The translations under genes and the position numbers were made by a program. This document shows positions 8,847 to 18,300 of a DNA stretch of 64,000 bases, piece after piece; position 1 is the first letter of the stretch, and each line of letters opens with the position of its first letter. The notes under the pieces were generated by a model. The model was not told the DNA's origin. It ran no database searches and worked only from the letters and a program-made list of their open reading frames with translations. This DNA is from Pseudomonas mucoides (GTDB lineage Bacteria; Pseudomonadota; Gammaproteobacteria; Pseudomonadales; Pseudomonadaceae): assembly GCF_015461845.1 (NCBI RefSeq), contig NZ_JACOPW010000001.1, positions 1,240,001 through 1,304,000 on the forward strand, read 5' to 3'.

Positions 8847-9913
8847 TGGAACGAAGCGCTGTCGACGGCGTGATAGACGTAGCGTCCATCGGTCATCCGC
8901 TTGATTTCTTCGAGGTAGTTGGAATTCATTACAAACAGGTGGGCGCCTTCGGGCAGCGCGTCCATGGCCTCTTGCGGCGAGGACACACGCACGCCGCTCA
9001 GGGGCAGATAACGGCCCTGCTTCGCCGGGTTGATGTCGACCACGCGATCCACTGCCACACCGGCCCTTTGCAGGAACAGCGAATAGATCACGCCTTTGGA
9101 CGATGCGCCCCAGATCGCCGAACCGTGCTCGGGTGCGTCCTGGATAATCTGTACCGCACGCGCAAGGCTTGCGGTGAAACCGTCAGGCAGCGCCAGGCGT
9201 GGCACCGGTTGTTCCGGGGTCAGGCGCAAGGTCGCCAGGTCGGCAACGATGTACAGGTACTGGCCGCCGAACAGGTGCCCGGCCTCGTGCACGGTGCCGA
9301 ACATCCGGCGCAGGTCATCGAGGCGGAAGTAATTGACGTGCTCGTAGAACAGGTCGAACCAGGCTTTGTGCTCGAGGATCCAGTCGAAGCACGGCACTTC
9401 GATGTAGATCTGCCCGCCCTGATTGGCGTCGGCGATCTCGGCAAGAAAACTCACCGGGTCCTGAATGTGTTCCAGCACATGGCGCAGCACGATGGCATCC
9501 GCCGCCAGGCCTAGGCCACGGGTGAACGGTGCTTTGATCACGTCGGCATTGTCGCCTTCGTAGGCCGGGTCGATGCCGGTGATGGCGTAACCCAGCCCTT
9601 TGAGCAGTTCGAGGAAGTAGCCCTTGCCGCAGCCGACTTCGATCAGTTCCCGGCCCTTGAAGTGGCGGGCAATGATGCCTTCGACATCGCCCAGGTGCTT
9701 CTGGAACTGGCCCGAATGCGCCTGCTCGTTCTGGTAGTCGGCGTCGTAGCTGAGCTTGTCGGCATCGAAGGCCTGGTTGAAGATCAACCCGCTCTTTTCA
9801 TCCTGTACCAGGACCATGTCGGCACACGCCGAAGCCTTGGCCGACGCGGGGTCGGCAAAGGTGCGGTTTTGCAACACCGGCAGGTCGGCGACCCGATACA
9901 ACTCATGCCTCAT
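8843..9913 (-). CDS. SAM methyltransferase with C-methyltransferase-type C-terminal domain
   Basis: 356 residues. The SAM motif is LIEVGCGKGYFLELL (about 120-135), followed by LRHVLEHIQDP. The C-terminal third (IWGASSKGVIYS, then VVDINPAKQGRYLPLSG) aligns by eye with the same region of the 408-residue methyltransferase two genes upstream, so both share the Methyltransf_14-like fold of sugar C-methyltransferases. The N-terminal zinc domain is degenerate: only one of the expected cysteines is visible. It may act on a sugar or be a partner of its paralogue. Its start overlaps the upstream epimerase by 11 bases. Confidence 0.8.
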   Translation of the reverse strand: MRHELYRVADLPVLQNRTFADPASAKASACADMVLVQDEKSGLIFNQAFDADKLSYDADYQNEQAHSGQFQKHLGDVEGIIARHFKGRELIEVGCGKGYFLELLKGLGYAITGIDPAYEGDNADVIKAPFTRGLGLAADAIVLRHVLEHIQDPVSFLAEIADANQGGQIYIEVPCFDWILEHKAWFDLFYEHVNYFRLDDLRRMFGTVHEAGHLFGGQYLYIVADLATLRLTPEQPVPRLALPDGFTASLARAVQIIQDAPEHGSAIWGASSKGVIYSLFLQRAGVAVDRVVDINPAKQGRYLPLSGVRVSSPQEAMDALPEGAHLFVMNSNYLEEIKRMTDGRYVYHAVDSASFQ

Positions 9914-10760
9914 GCTCTGCTCCCAGTAGCTGTTGCAAACGGTCCGCCACGCCCCAGAACGCCATCGGTTCGTGGGTCGGGTATGGGTAGTGACCGAGGT
10001 TCAAATGGATCGACGCGCCGCGCTCACGCAGCCGCTGTTCGACCAGCGCCCGCACCGAAACCGGCTGGCCGCTGGCGCAATTGATCACGCCATCGAATTC
10101 ACGCTGTTGCACGATGGCGGCGAGGTAACCGGCCGCGGTTTCAATCGCCAGGTAGTCACGCAATTGCTCACCGGCCGACATGTTGAAGCTGTCATCGCCA
10201 GCGTCGATGGCGCGGTCAAGCGCGGCGAGCAAACTGTTCGGGTTTTGCCCTTCGCCATGCAGGTAAAACAACCGCGCCCATTGCAGGGTGAACGGTTGAA
10301 CCTGCTGCAGGTTTTGCAGAAACAGGCGCAGTGTATTTTTTGCCAACCCGTACGGATTGCTCGGCTGCGGCGCGGTGTGCTCGCTGAGCGGACCGCTTTG
10401 CATGCCGTATTCGAAACAGGTGCCAGTGACCAAGACTTGGGAGACGCCCGCCTCGACCGCGCCCTTGATGAACCGGTAGTCGGCCATCAAGTTGTGTTCG
10501 AAGTGGAACAGCGCCCGATAGTTCGGCAACCCTGGCCAGGCCAGATGCACCAGCGCGTCGACGCCATCGGTCAATGCGGCGATGTTCAGATCCTCGGCGT
10601 GAATATCCGTCGCAACGAATTCCACGGCATTGATCCACGGCATGGTCGCGGCAGTCTCGGCATTGCGCGCCACGGCGCGGACTTCGCAGCCACGGGCGAG
10701 CAAGGCGTCGACCAGATGACGGCCGACAAACCCGGTGGCGCCGGTCACGAGCACTTTCAC
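9903..10760 (-). CDS. NAD-dependent epimerase/reductase of sugar nucleotides
   Basis: A 285-residue extended SDR protein. The Rossmann motif is KVLVTGATGFVGRHLVDALL. TGTCFEYGMQSG and NPYGLAKNTLR include the catalytic Tyr-x-x-x-Lys. The start is GTG at 10760, overlapping the previous stop in GTGA. Position after dehydratase, 3,5-epimerase and C-methyltransferase genes is where a 4-ketoreductase finishing a CDP-6-deoxyhexose would be expected. That role is inferred; a 4-epimerase would look the same at this level. Confidence 0.82.
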   Translation of the reverse strand: MKVLVTGATGFVGRHLVDALLARGCEVRAVARNAETAATMPWINAVEFVATDIHAEDLNIAALTDGVDALVHLAWPGLPNYRALFHFEHNLMADYRFIKGAVEAGVSQVLVTGTCFEYGMQSGPLSEHTAPQPSNPYGLAKNTLRLFLQNLQQVQPFTLQWARLFYLHGEGQNPNSLLAALDRAIDAGDDSFNMSAGEQLRDYLAIETAAGYLAAIVQQREFDGVINCASGQPVSVRALVEQRLRERGASIHLNLGHYPYPTHEPMAFWGVADRLQQLLGAEHEA

Positions 10761-11983
10761 AGCACGGTCAACTCAGGCACGGCGATCACGAAACGGCCAT
10801 CCCACTGACGCACCTGCGCCAGTTGCTGACTGACTTCGGTCAGCAGGTTCCACGGCAGCACCAGGACGTAATCGGGTTTCTCGAGGTCGATCTGTGCCGG
10901 CGAGACAATCGGAATGCGACTGCCCGGCAAATACTTGCCCTGCTTGTGCGGGTTGGCATCGGCCACCCACGCCAGCAAATCCGGTTTGACTCCGGCGTAG
11001 TTGAGCAAGGTGTTGCCCTTGGCCGCCGCGCCGTAACCGACCACACGCTTGCCGTCGGCCTTGGCCTGCAGCAGGAAGCGCAGCAGTTCGTGTTTGATCC
11101 GTTCGGCAGCGGGTGCGAGGGTCGCGTAGTACTTGGTGGTTTTTACCCCGGCGGCGAGTTCGGCCTGCAACTGCTGTTGAACGGCTGGTTGTACCGGACG
11201 ACGTACACCATCGGCACGCTGGACGAAAACCCGCAGCGAACCGCCATGGGTCGACAGCTGACTGACGTCGAACACTTCTAGTCCATTGCGCTCGCACAAG
11301 GTCTGCACGGCGGTCAGCGACAGGTAGGAATAATGCTCGTGATACAGCGTGTCGAACTGCTGGCCGGCCATCAACGTCAGCAGTTGCGGAAACTCGAACG
11401 TCGCCACCCCGGTCGGCTTGAGCAGGGTCGCAAAACCACCGAGGAAATCATTGATGTCCGGAACGTGGGCCAACACGTTGTTGGCAGCCATCAGGTCGGC
11501 GGACCAGCCTTCGCTGACCAATTGCGCGGCGGTATCGCGACCGAAAAACAGTTCACGAATCTCCAGGCCTTTGTCCCGCGCCGCTTGTGCGGTGCTGCGG
11601 GTCGGCTCGACGCCCAGGCACGGAATGCCGCGTCCGGCGACGTACTGCAACAGGTAACCGTCGTTGGCAGCGATTTCCACCACGCGGCTGTCAGCGGTCA
11701 GGCCGAAGCGCTCGGTCATCTCGGCGACGTAACGCTCGGCATGGGCCAGCCAGGTGCTGGAGAACGAACTGAAATACGCATACTCGGCGTCGAACAGGCT
11801 GTCGGCGCTGGTGTAATCCTCGGTCTGCACCAGCCAGCATTGCTGACACACCGCCACCTTGAGCGGCACCCATTGCTCGGTTTGCTCCAGCTGATCGGCG
11901 CGCACATAAGCGTTGGACGGCGGCGAGGTGCCGAGGTCGATCAGCGGCAAGGCCAGGGAAGTCCCGCAACCACGGCAATTCAT
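10757..11983 (-). CDS. sugar C-methyltransferase (TylC3/TcaB9 type)
   Basis: 408 residues with the three-part layout of NDP-hexose C-3 methyltransferases. An N-terminal zinc knuckle has CRGCGTSL and CQQCWLVQ (four Cys). The central SAM domain has VVEIAANDGYLLQYV and, later, EHYSYLSLTAVQ. The C-terminal domain has VVGYGAAAKGNTLLNYAG and ADANPHKQGKYLPGS. Characterised relatives move a methyl group to C3 of a 4-keto-6-deoxy sugar nucleotide, with a Tyr/His pair in the HEHYSY region taking part. Together with rfbF and rfbG this points to a CDP-linked 3-C-methyl-6-deoxyhexose. ATG at 11983 overlaps the epimerase stop by 4 bases. Confidence 0.86.
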   Translation of the reverse strand: MNCRGCGTSLALPLIDLGTSPPSNAYVRADQLEQTEQWVPLKVAVCQQCWLVQTEDYTSADSLFDAEYAYFSSFSSTWLAHAERYVAEMTERFGLTADSRVVEIAANDGYLLQYVAGRGIPCLGVEPTRSTAQAARDKGLEIRELFFGRDTAAQLVSEGWSADLMAANNVLAHVPDINDFLGGFATLLKPTGVATFEFPQLLTLMAGQQFDTLYHEHYSYLSLTAVQTLCERNGLEVFDVSQLSTHGGSLRVFVQRADGVRRPVQPAVQQQLQAELAAGVKTTKYYATLAPAAERIKHELLRFLLQAKADGKRVVGYGAAAKGNTLLNYAGVKPDLLAWVADANPHKQGKYLPGSRIPIVSPAQIDLEKPDYVLVLPWNLLTEVSQQLAQVRQWDGRFVIAVPELTVL

Positions 11984-12540
11984 ACACGCACTCCAGCGAA
12001 GTGGTCATCAAGCAAGGGATGGCTGGAATCCCGCGCCGACAGATTATTGACAGGCAACGGCCAGGCAATCGCCAGCCGTGGATCGTTCACGCTCAAACCA
12101 CCCTCATGCACTGGCGTGTAATCCGCGCTGTGCAGGTAGAGCAATTCGGCATCGTCGCTCAGGGCCTGGAAACCGTGGGCGAAGCCGGCCGGGATCAGCA
12201 GGCTGCGACCGTCACCGGCGCGCAGGTACTCGGCGTGCCAGTGCAGGAAGGTCGCGGAATCGGGGCGCAAATCCACCGCTACGTCCCAGACTTCGCCGCG
12301 CAGGCAGGTGATCAATTTGGCTTCCGGCGCGCTCGCGTTTTGATAATGCAGGCCACGCACACTGCCCCGCTCACGGGTGCAGGAATGGTTGATCTGACGG
12401 ATATGAAACGGCTCGCCGAAGGCGCTCAGGCTGCCTTCACAGAACAGACGGGCGAAGTGTCCGCGCTCATCCTCGAAGCGTTTGTGCTGCACGCTGAACA
12501 GACCGGCCAGCGGCAATGGCGTTATCGAAAACTCGCTCAC
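11980..12540 (-). CDS. dTDP/CDP-4-dehydro-6-deoxyhexose 3,5-epimerase-like protein
   Basis: A 186-residue cupin of the RmlC family. Family marks are FEDERGHFARLFCE, RQINHSCTRERGSVRGLHYQ with the catalytic His, and AGFAHGFQALSDDAELLYLHSADYTP with the Tyr. GTG at 12540 is taken as start because it overlaps the rfbG stop in GTGA and gives the standard length; the frame is open further upstream but codes no family sequence there. Within a CDP-glucose dehydratase operon it more likely epimerises a CDP-4-keto sugar, at C3, C5 or both, than dTDP-rhamnose precursors. Confidence 0.88.
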   Translation of the reverse strand: MSEFSITPLPLAGLFSVQHKRFEDERGHFARLFCEGSLSAFGEPFHIRQINHSCTRERGSVRGLHYQNASAPEAKLITCLRGEVWDVAVDLRPDSATFLHWHAEYLRAGDGRSLLIPAGFAHGFQALSDDAELLYLHSADYTPVHEGGLSVNDPRLAIAWPLPVNNLSARDSSHPLLDDHFAGVRV

Positions 12541-13619
12541 AACGCGCCTCGGTACAGGTTCAACTGGCCCAAAGTGATGGCGCGCATGTCGTCGCCGTTT
12601 TGCCAGGCCAGGTGCCAATCCAGCGTCTGGGTCAGGCACTGTTGCAACGACCAGCGCGGCTGCCACGCCAACAGTTGACGGGCGCGGCTGCTGTCCAGGC
12701 GCAACAGGCCGGCTTCATGCAACTCACTCGGTTCGATGCGCAGGCCACGGGCTTGTGGCCAGCGGTTGGCGAGCAATTCGACGACTTCGCCGACGCTGCA
12801 CATGTCCGCTTCACTCGGGCCGAAGTTCCACGCACCGGCAAACTCGGGGCCTTGTTCATACAGGCCGGCCGCCAGTTGCAGGTAACCGGCCAGCGGTTCC
12901 AGCGCGTGCTGCCACGGGCGCACGGCTTGCGGGTAACGCAGGGTCACCGGTTCGTCGGCGGACCAGGCCTTGAGCACATCGGGAATCAACCGCTCAGGTG
13001 CAAAATCACCGCCACCCAGTACGTTGCCGGCACGGGCGGTGGCCAGGGCCAGACCGTGCTCGGCGTACTTTTCAGCCGGGAAGAACGACGCCGCGTAAGA
13101 CTGCGCCAGCAACTCGCAGCAGGCTTTGCTGCTGCTGTACGGGTCGTGGCCACCGAGGGCTTCGTTTTCGCGGTACGGCCACAGCCATTCCTGATTGGCG
13201 TAAACCTTGTCGGTGGTCACCAGCACGCAGGCGCGCACGCCGCCGACCTGGCGGATGGCTTCGAGCAGATTGAGGGTGCCCATGACGTTGCTGGAATAAG
13301 TCCCCAACGGGTCGCGATAACCTTCACGCACCAACGGCTGGGCCGCCAGGTGCAAGACGATTTCCGGCTGGATCTCGGCGATCAGCTCCAGCAATGCGCC
13401 GAGGTCACGCAAATCGCCGCGCTGATCGTTGATGCCTTCGTGCACGCGCGCCAGTTCAAACAGGCTCGGTTCGGTGGACGGGTCCAGCGAAAAACCGCTG
13501 ACCTTGGCACCGAGGCTTTGCAGCCACAACGTCAACCAACTGCCCTTGAAGCCGGTATGGCCGGTCAGCAGAACCCGCTTGCCGCGCCAGAACTCCTGAC
13601 TCAGTCCCATTGCTTCCAT
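12537..13619 (-). CDS. rfbG: CDP-glucose 4,6-dehydratase
   Basis: A 360-residue SDR protein. RVLLTGHTGFKGSWLTLWL is typical of RfbG, and LHLAAQPLVREGYRDPLGTYSSNVMGT and DPYSSSKACCELL (Tyr-x-x-x-Lys region) follow the family pattern. It makes CDP-4-keto-6-deoxyglucose from the RfbF product. Start 13619 (MEAMGLSQ) is preferred since GGGGAG lies just upstream; ATG at 13610 is an alternative. The start region overlaps the 3' end of rfbF. Notably no ddhC/rfbH (3-dehydratase) follows, so a 3,6-dideoxyhexose is not the expected product. Confidence 0.93.
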   Translation of the reverse strand: MEAMGLSQEFWRGKRVLLTGHTGFKGSWLTLWLQSLGAKVSGFSLDPSTEPSLFELARVHEGINDQRGDLRDLGALLELIAEIQPEIVLHLAAQPLVREGYRDPLGTYSSNVMGTLNLLEAIRQVGGVRACVLVTTDKVYANQEWLWPYRENEALGGHDPYSSSKACCELLAQSYAASFFPAEKYAEHGLALATARAGNVLGGGDFAPERLIPDVLKAWSADEPVTLRYPQAVRPWQHALEPLAGYLQLAAGLYEQGPEFAGAWNFGPSEADMCSVGEVVELLANRWPQARGLRIEPSELHEAGLLRLDSSRARQLLAWQPRWSLQQCLTQTLDWHLAWQNGDDMRAITLGQLNLYRGAL

Positions 13620-14374
13620 GGGGCCTCCCCGCTCAGCCACAGCTGCTCAAGGTGGTTTTTGTCGCGCAGGGTGTCCATCGGGTGCCAGAAGCCGTCGTGC
13701 TGGAACGCTTGCAACTGTTGCTCGTTGGCCAGCGCGGCCAATGGCTCGGCTTCCCAGGAGGTCTGGTCGTCAGCAATGTAGGGCAAGACCTTGGGCGACA
13801 GTACGAAGAAGCCGCCATTGATCCAGCCGCCGTCACCGCGTGGTTTTTCAATGAAACCTTTGACGCTGTCACCGTCGCGCTCCAGGGCGCCGTAACGTCC
13901 CGGTGGCTGCACGGCGGTCACGGTCGCGAGTTTGCCGTGGCTCAGGTGGAAGTCCACCAACGCGCCAATGTTCAGGTCCGAGACGCCGTCGCCGTAGGTG
14001 AAGCAGAACGCTTGTTCGCCTTCCAGGTAACGGGCGGCGCGACGCAGGCGGCCACCGGTCATGGTGTCTTCGCCGGTGTCGATCAGGGTCACGCGCCACG
14101 GTTCGCTGTAGTTCTGGTGAACGTCCATGCGGTTGTTGGACATGTCGAACGTGACGTCGGAGGTGTGCAGGAAGTAGTTGGCGAAGAAATCCTTGATCGC
14201 GTAGCCCTTGTAGCCAAGGCAGATCACGAAGTCGTGAATGCCGTGGGCGGAGTACTGTTTCATGATGTGCCAAAGAATTGGCTTGCCGCCGATTTCGATC
14301 ATTGGCTTGGGCTTGAGGTGCGACTCTTCGCTGATCCGCGTACCGAGACCACCCGCCAGAATTACTGCCTTCAT
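13601..14374 (-). CDS. rfbF: glucose-1-phosphate cytidylyltransferase
   Basis: 257 residues, the family length. It begins MKAVILAGGLGTRISEESH and has PKPMIEIGGKPILWHIMK, the nucleotidyltransferase signature and sugar-phosphate Lys. FCFTYGDGVSDLNIG is the metal-binding Asp region. It forms CDP-glucose and opens the second sugar pathway. AGAGGACAGCG precedes the ATG. It is the first gene of a series with 4-19 base overlaps down to the CmcI-like gene. A sigma-54-type promoter lies about 140 bases upstream at 14512-14529. Confidence 0.95.
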   Translation of the reverse strand: MKAVILAGGLGTRISEESHLKPKPMIEIGGKPILWHIMKQYSAHGIHDFVICLGYKGYAIKDFFANYFLHTSDVTFDMSNNRMDVHQNYSEPWRVTLIDTGEDTMTGGRLRRAARYLEGEQAFCFTYGDGVSDLNIGALVDFHLSHGKLATVTAVQPPGRYGALERDGDSVKGFIEKPRGDGGWINGGFFVLSPKVLPYIADDQTSWEAEPLAALANEQQLQAFQHDGFWHPMDTLRDKNHLEQLWLSGEAPWKQWD

Positions 14375-14511
14375 CGCTGTCCTCTTGCTCTTCGCGCGGT
14401 TTGGCCAGCCCCGCTAGGGTTGGCGAACCGTCAGATGCACATCATTAACCCGCAGCCACTGGGGCCTTCACGCCTGTTGAGGTGAAGGATTTATGGCGAT
14501 ATGTGGGGGAC

Positions 14512-14529
14512 TTGCAGGAAGTGAGCCAA
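14512..14529 (-). promoter_or_regulatory. sigma-54-type promoter for the rfbF operon
   Basis: On the minus strand the bases read TTGGCTCACTTCCTGCAA, a GG-N10-GC arrangement with TTGGC at -24 and TGC at -12. The predicted start near 14502 leaves a leader of about 128 bases before rfbF. Flagellar class II/III genes in Pseudomonas use RpoN with FleQ, so this would tie glycan synthesis to flagellar assembly. It is a match by eye only. Confidence 0.55.
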
Positions 14530-14581
14530 TTGCTTGGGGTGGGCGACTGATGGGTTTTGGGTTCTGTGGTTAGGGATTTGC

Positions 14582-15355
14582 GTGCATATCCATTTCTGCG
14601 ATAACGGCTGCTGGCGGTTTCGCTCTTACAGCGACTCACTTTTCCAGACGCCGAAAAGTAAGCAAAAGGCTTTGCCCCTCCATTCGGTGCCTCGCTGTGG
14701 CTCGGCATGCCCTCACTCCGGCATTGCTCCGGGGGCCCGCCGCCATCGGCCATCCATGGCCGGGGGCGGCTACCGCGGCATCCTTGCCGCGGTGCCCCCT
14801 ACGCAACGCCTGCGTTCGGCCTCTGGGAAAGGGGCAACAGATCAAGATCAAGATCAACGTCAAAAGCCGAAGCAACGGCAACGACAACGACAACGGCAAG
14901 ATCAACAGCTTCGCGAGCAAGCCCGCTCCCACAGTTGGACTGGGTGCATCCCAGAGAGATTGGTTGGCTGACAGGACGCCATCGCTGGCAAGCCAGGCTC
15001 CGACAATAGATCGGTATACCGCCCTTGCTTCTCACCACTCATCAGGCCGAGCGTTAGCTCGCCTTCAGCTTTTGATCTTGATGCACCGCCCCCTCGAGAG
15101 GCCGAGTGGAGGTTCTGCGCAGTGGGCAACCCGGCAAGGATGCCGGGTTAGCCGCCCCCGGCCATGGATGGCCGGTGGCGGCGGGCCCACGGAGCAGGAC
15201 CGGAGCGAGGGCATGCCGAGCCACAGCGAGGCACCGAACGAAAGGGGCAAACGCGCTTTGGTTACTTTGGTCTGGGCCGGCATTCCGGATTTTCCAAAGT
15301 GACTCGCTGTAAGAGCGAAACCAATAGAAGCCGTTACCGAAAAACGGATATGTAC
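14582..15355. repeat. long imperfect inverted repeat, two ~250-290 bp arms
   Basis: The left arm (about 14582-14872) and right arm (about 15060-15355) are reverse complements with scattered differences. Shared blocks include the TTTCGCTCTTACAGCGA segment, CGGTGCCTCGCTGTGGCTCG, and GGCCATCCATGGCCGGGGGC. A single REP-like sequence (CGCGAGCAAGCCCGCTCCCA, near 14914) sits in the spacer. No convincing gene lies in the whole 14375-15361 gap: short frames on both strands are low-complexity and mirror each other between arms. Similar GC-rich intergenic elements are common in the P. fluorescens group; I cannot name the family with certainty. Confidence 0.8.
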
Positions 15356-15361
15356 ACCGAA

Positions 15362-18300
15362 TCAGTCCGGCAACCAACCCCACAACCAGTGCTGAAGATT
15401 ATCCCCGCGCAACATGAAATCCCGATGCACCGCCTCACGCAACTGATCCCCCATGCGATAACTCGCATCCGGATCCGCCAGGTGCATGCGAATCGCCTGC
15501 AACCACTCCTCCGTGCTATTGCTCAGAATCTTGGTGCAAGGCAAAAACCCGTCATACGCACGGGTATCCGTGCAAATCACCGGATACCCACAAGCCCCAT
15601 ACTCCAGCAACCGCAAGTTGCTCTTGCAGTCGTTGAAGATATGAAACTCCAACGGCGCCAACGCCAAATCAAGGTTCAGGCTCGCCAGCTTGTACGGATA
15701 ACTCTGCAGATCGATCGTGCCATGGAACTCATGAATGTACGGACGCAACGCATCCGGACACATGCCGAAGAACACCCACTCCACCTCATTGGCCAACTCC
15801 CGAACCACATCGGCAATGATCTCCAGGTCGCCGGTGTGACTGGTGCCACCACCCCAACCAACCCGTGGCTTTTTCGAGGTACGGCGCTGACTGGTCAACG
15901 TCGCCCATGGCTCGGGAGGCAACATGTTCGGCACCACACGAATCTCGCTGTGCATGCTCGACAACACATCAGCCAGTGCCTGGGTAGTCACCACCACGCG
16001 ATCACACAGACCAATACCCTCACGCAACATCTGCTCAGTGTTGGCCGGCTTGTTGCGGGCGTGGCTGTTCTTTTTCGGCGTGCTGACAATGTAGTCATCC
16101 AGCTCGAAAATCCGCAGCGCATTGGAGTACTTCTTCATGCGCAGAATGTCGGCCGCCGAACCTTCGCTGTAGCGCCCCTGCAAAATAATGGTATCCGGCG
16201 ACAGGCGCTCGATTTCCACCGTCGAAGGCGACTCGTAAGCCACCCGTGAAATGACCCGCCCGGCCGCCTCAAGCTCCGCCAGCGGCGCGGTCACGCGGTA
16301 ATGCCCGATCGCCGACTCGTTGACCGGCAAGCCGAGAATCAGCGGCAGGTCGCGATGGCAGAACGGATTCCAGTTGTGGCGCAGCGAAGGCTCCAGGCTG
16401 AAGCTCGCGACGCCGAGTGTCAGGGCCGGGTTGTACGCCGGATCACGGGAAATCTTCGGCAGCCACTTCAGGTAGAAACTTTCCTGCTCGGCCTGCTGCG
16501 CCTGCACATCGACCTGCGTCAGGGCTGGCGCGCTGTCGTCACCGATCATCACGGTCGCGAACGGGGTCCAGACGATCAGGTAACCGTTTTTATCCGCCTT
16601 AAGGCACAGGTCAACACCCCCGAGCCCGAGGTTGAATTCAGCCTCATCCAGCTGACCGAGGCTGTCGAACACCTCTTTGCGCACCATCAGGCAATCACTG
16701 CTGACCGCACTCCAGTTCTGCGCCACTTGCAGACGCTGCATGTAGCCACGCGAACTGACGTGCTCGCCGATAAACGGCGAAGTCGCAGGCCCGGCCATGC
16801 CCAGGATCAAACCGGCGGAAACAATCGCGCCGTTGGCGTTCATCTGCCGTGCGCCAACCACGCCGACTTCCGGACGCTGAGCATGATTGAGCATTTCGGC
16901 GAGCCAGTCACCCGCGTAAATCACGCTGCGCGGGTTGAGCGTCAGCAGGTACTCCCCCCGCGCATGGCTGGCAGCGAAGTTGACCAACGCCGCCTCGCCG
17001 GTGCACCCGTCAAAACGCAGGACGCGCAGCATCGCGGCGCCCAGTTGAGACATCGCGCCCAGCCACTCGGCCATCGCCGCATCACCGCGTCCTTCATCGA
17101 CAATCAGGATTTCGTACTCGGTGTACGAGGTCTGCTCGATCAGGCTTTCGGTGCAACGCTGCAAAGCGCCCAGCGAAGAGCCCGCGCCTATGATGATCGA
17201 GACCACCGGCCGGTGCGCGTGCAGGTAATCGATGCGCTTGAGCAGCGGCAACTCGCCATCGCGAATCCGGTGTTCAAGACCGATGCGGTCGAGGTGCGCG
17301 CTGACGACGGCTTCGCTGCCCTCGATCACCTCAGGCAACGACAGCCAATCGGCGTAGGTCTGCGTCGACTCCACCTGAATCTCTGCAATGTGTTCGATGG
17401 TGTGCAACCCGGCCTCTTCCACCAGACGCCAGAGCAAATCATGCGGGGCCAATTCGCCGTGAGCCGAATCGAAACCGCCCACCGCCAAAAAGCGCTGACG
17501 CTCGAATGCGAGAGTCCGGCCAACGTAGGGGTAGGAACGCATGAGGTCGAGGTTGAAGCCTGGCTTGAACACTGGCTCGGCGGACTCACCTTCCACCAAC
17601 GCGCCTTCATCGCTGTAGGCGCAGAGCATGCCCGGCGTACCGGCAATGCGCTCGGCCATCACCAGCAACGACGACACGCGCAAGGTGTCGCCGGCACGCA
17701 GCAGGTAGAACCAATGCGCACCTTCCAGTTGCGGTATCACGCCATTGAGCTGGTGCGCCCAGTTGTCCTCAAGCGGCAATTGCAGCACGTTATCGGCGCC
17801 ATCGAAGTCCGCGTTCGACAGCACCACCACCGCTTGCGGGGCGTACAGTTGCGTGGCGAGGCTGGCCAGCGTGGCGTTCAGGGCGACGCTGTCAGACTCG
17901 GTGTCGATGATGATCGGCACCAGGTTCGGACGCATGGCCCAGCGGCTGATCGTACCCGGCATGTGCCGTGTTTCCGCCGGAGTGAATTGGCGGCTCGCCA
18001 GCCACTCGCGATAGAACTCGGCGTAGCTGTCGCTGTTTCCGCCCACGCGACCGTTGACCACGGTGTTGCGACTGCCGAGCACGCGCACCACACACAACTC
18101 TTCCCACTGGCGCGGCTCTTCAAGGGCCTTTCTCAATTCGACGCAGCGCACCCAGCCCGACGCCGGGGCCGATTCGCCACCGCGCGAGGTCAGCATTTGC
18201 ATCAGCCATTCCCATTCCTGCACGGCGGCCCGGGTCATTTCCGTGGTCTTGCTCAGGCGTTCCGGGTACAGACGCTCGGTGCTCAGCACGGTGTTCAACA

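Noticed and set aside
12541..12666. Longer 3,5-epimerase reading from 12666
   Set aside because: The extra 42 codons lie inside rfbG and show no family similarity; GTG at 12540 with GTGA overlap is better.
14445..15383. Many overlapping short frames in the rfbF-fgt gap
   Set aside because: They mirror each other between the inverted repeat arms on both strands and contain low-complexity sequence, so they are repeat artefacts.
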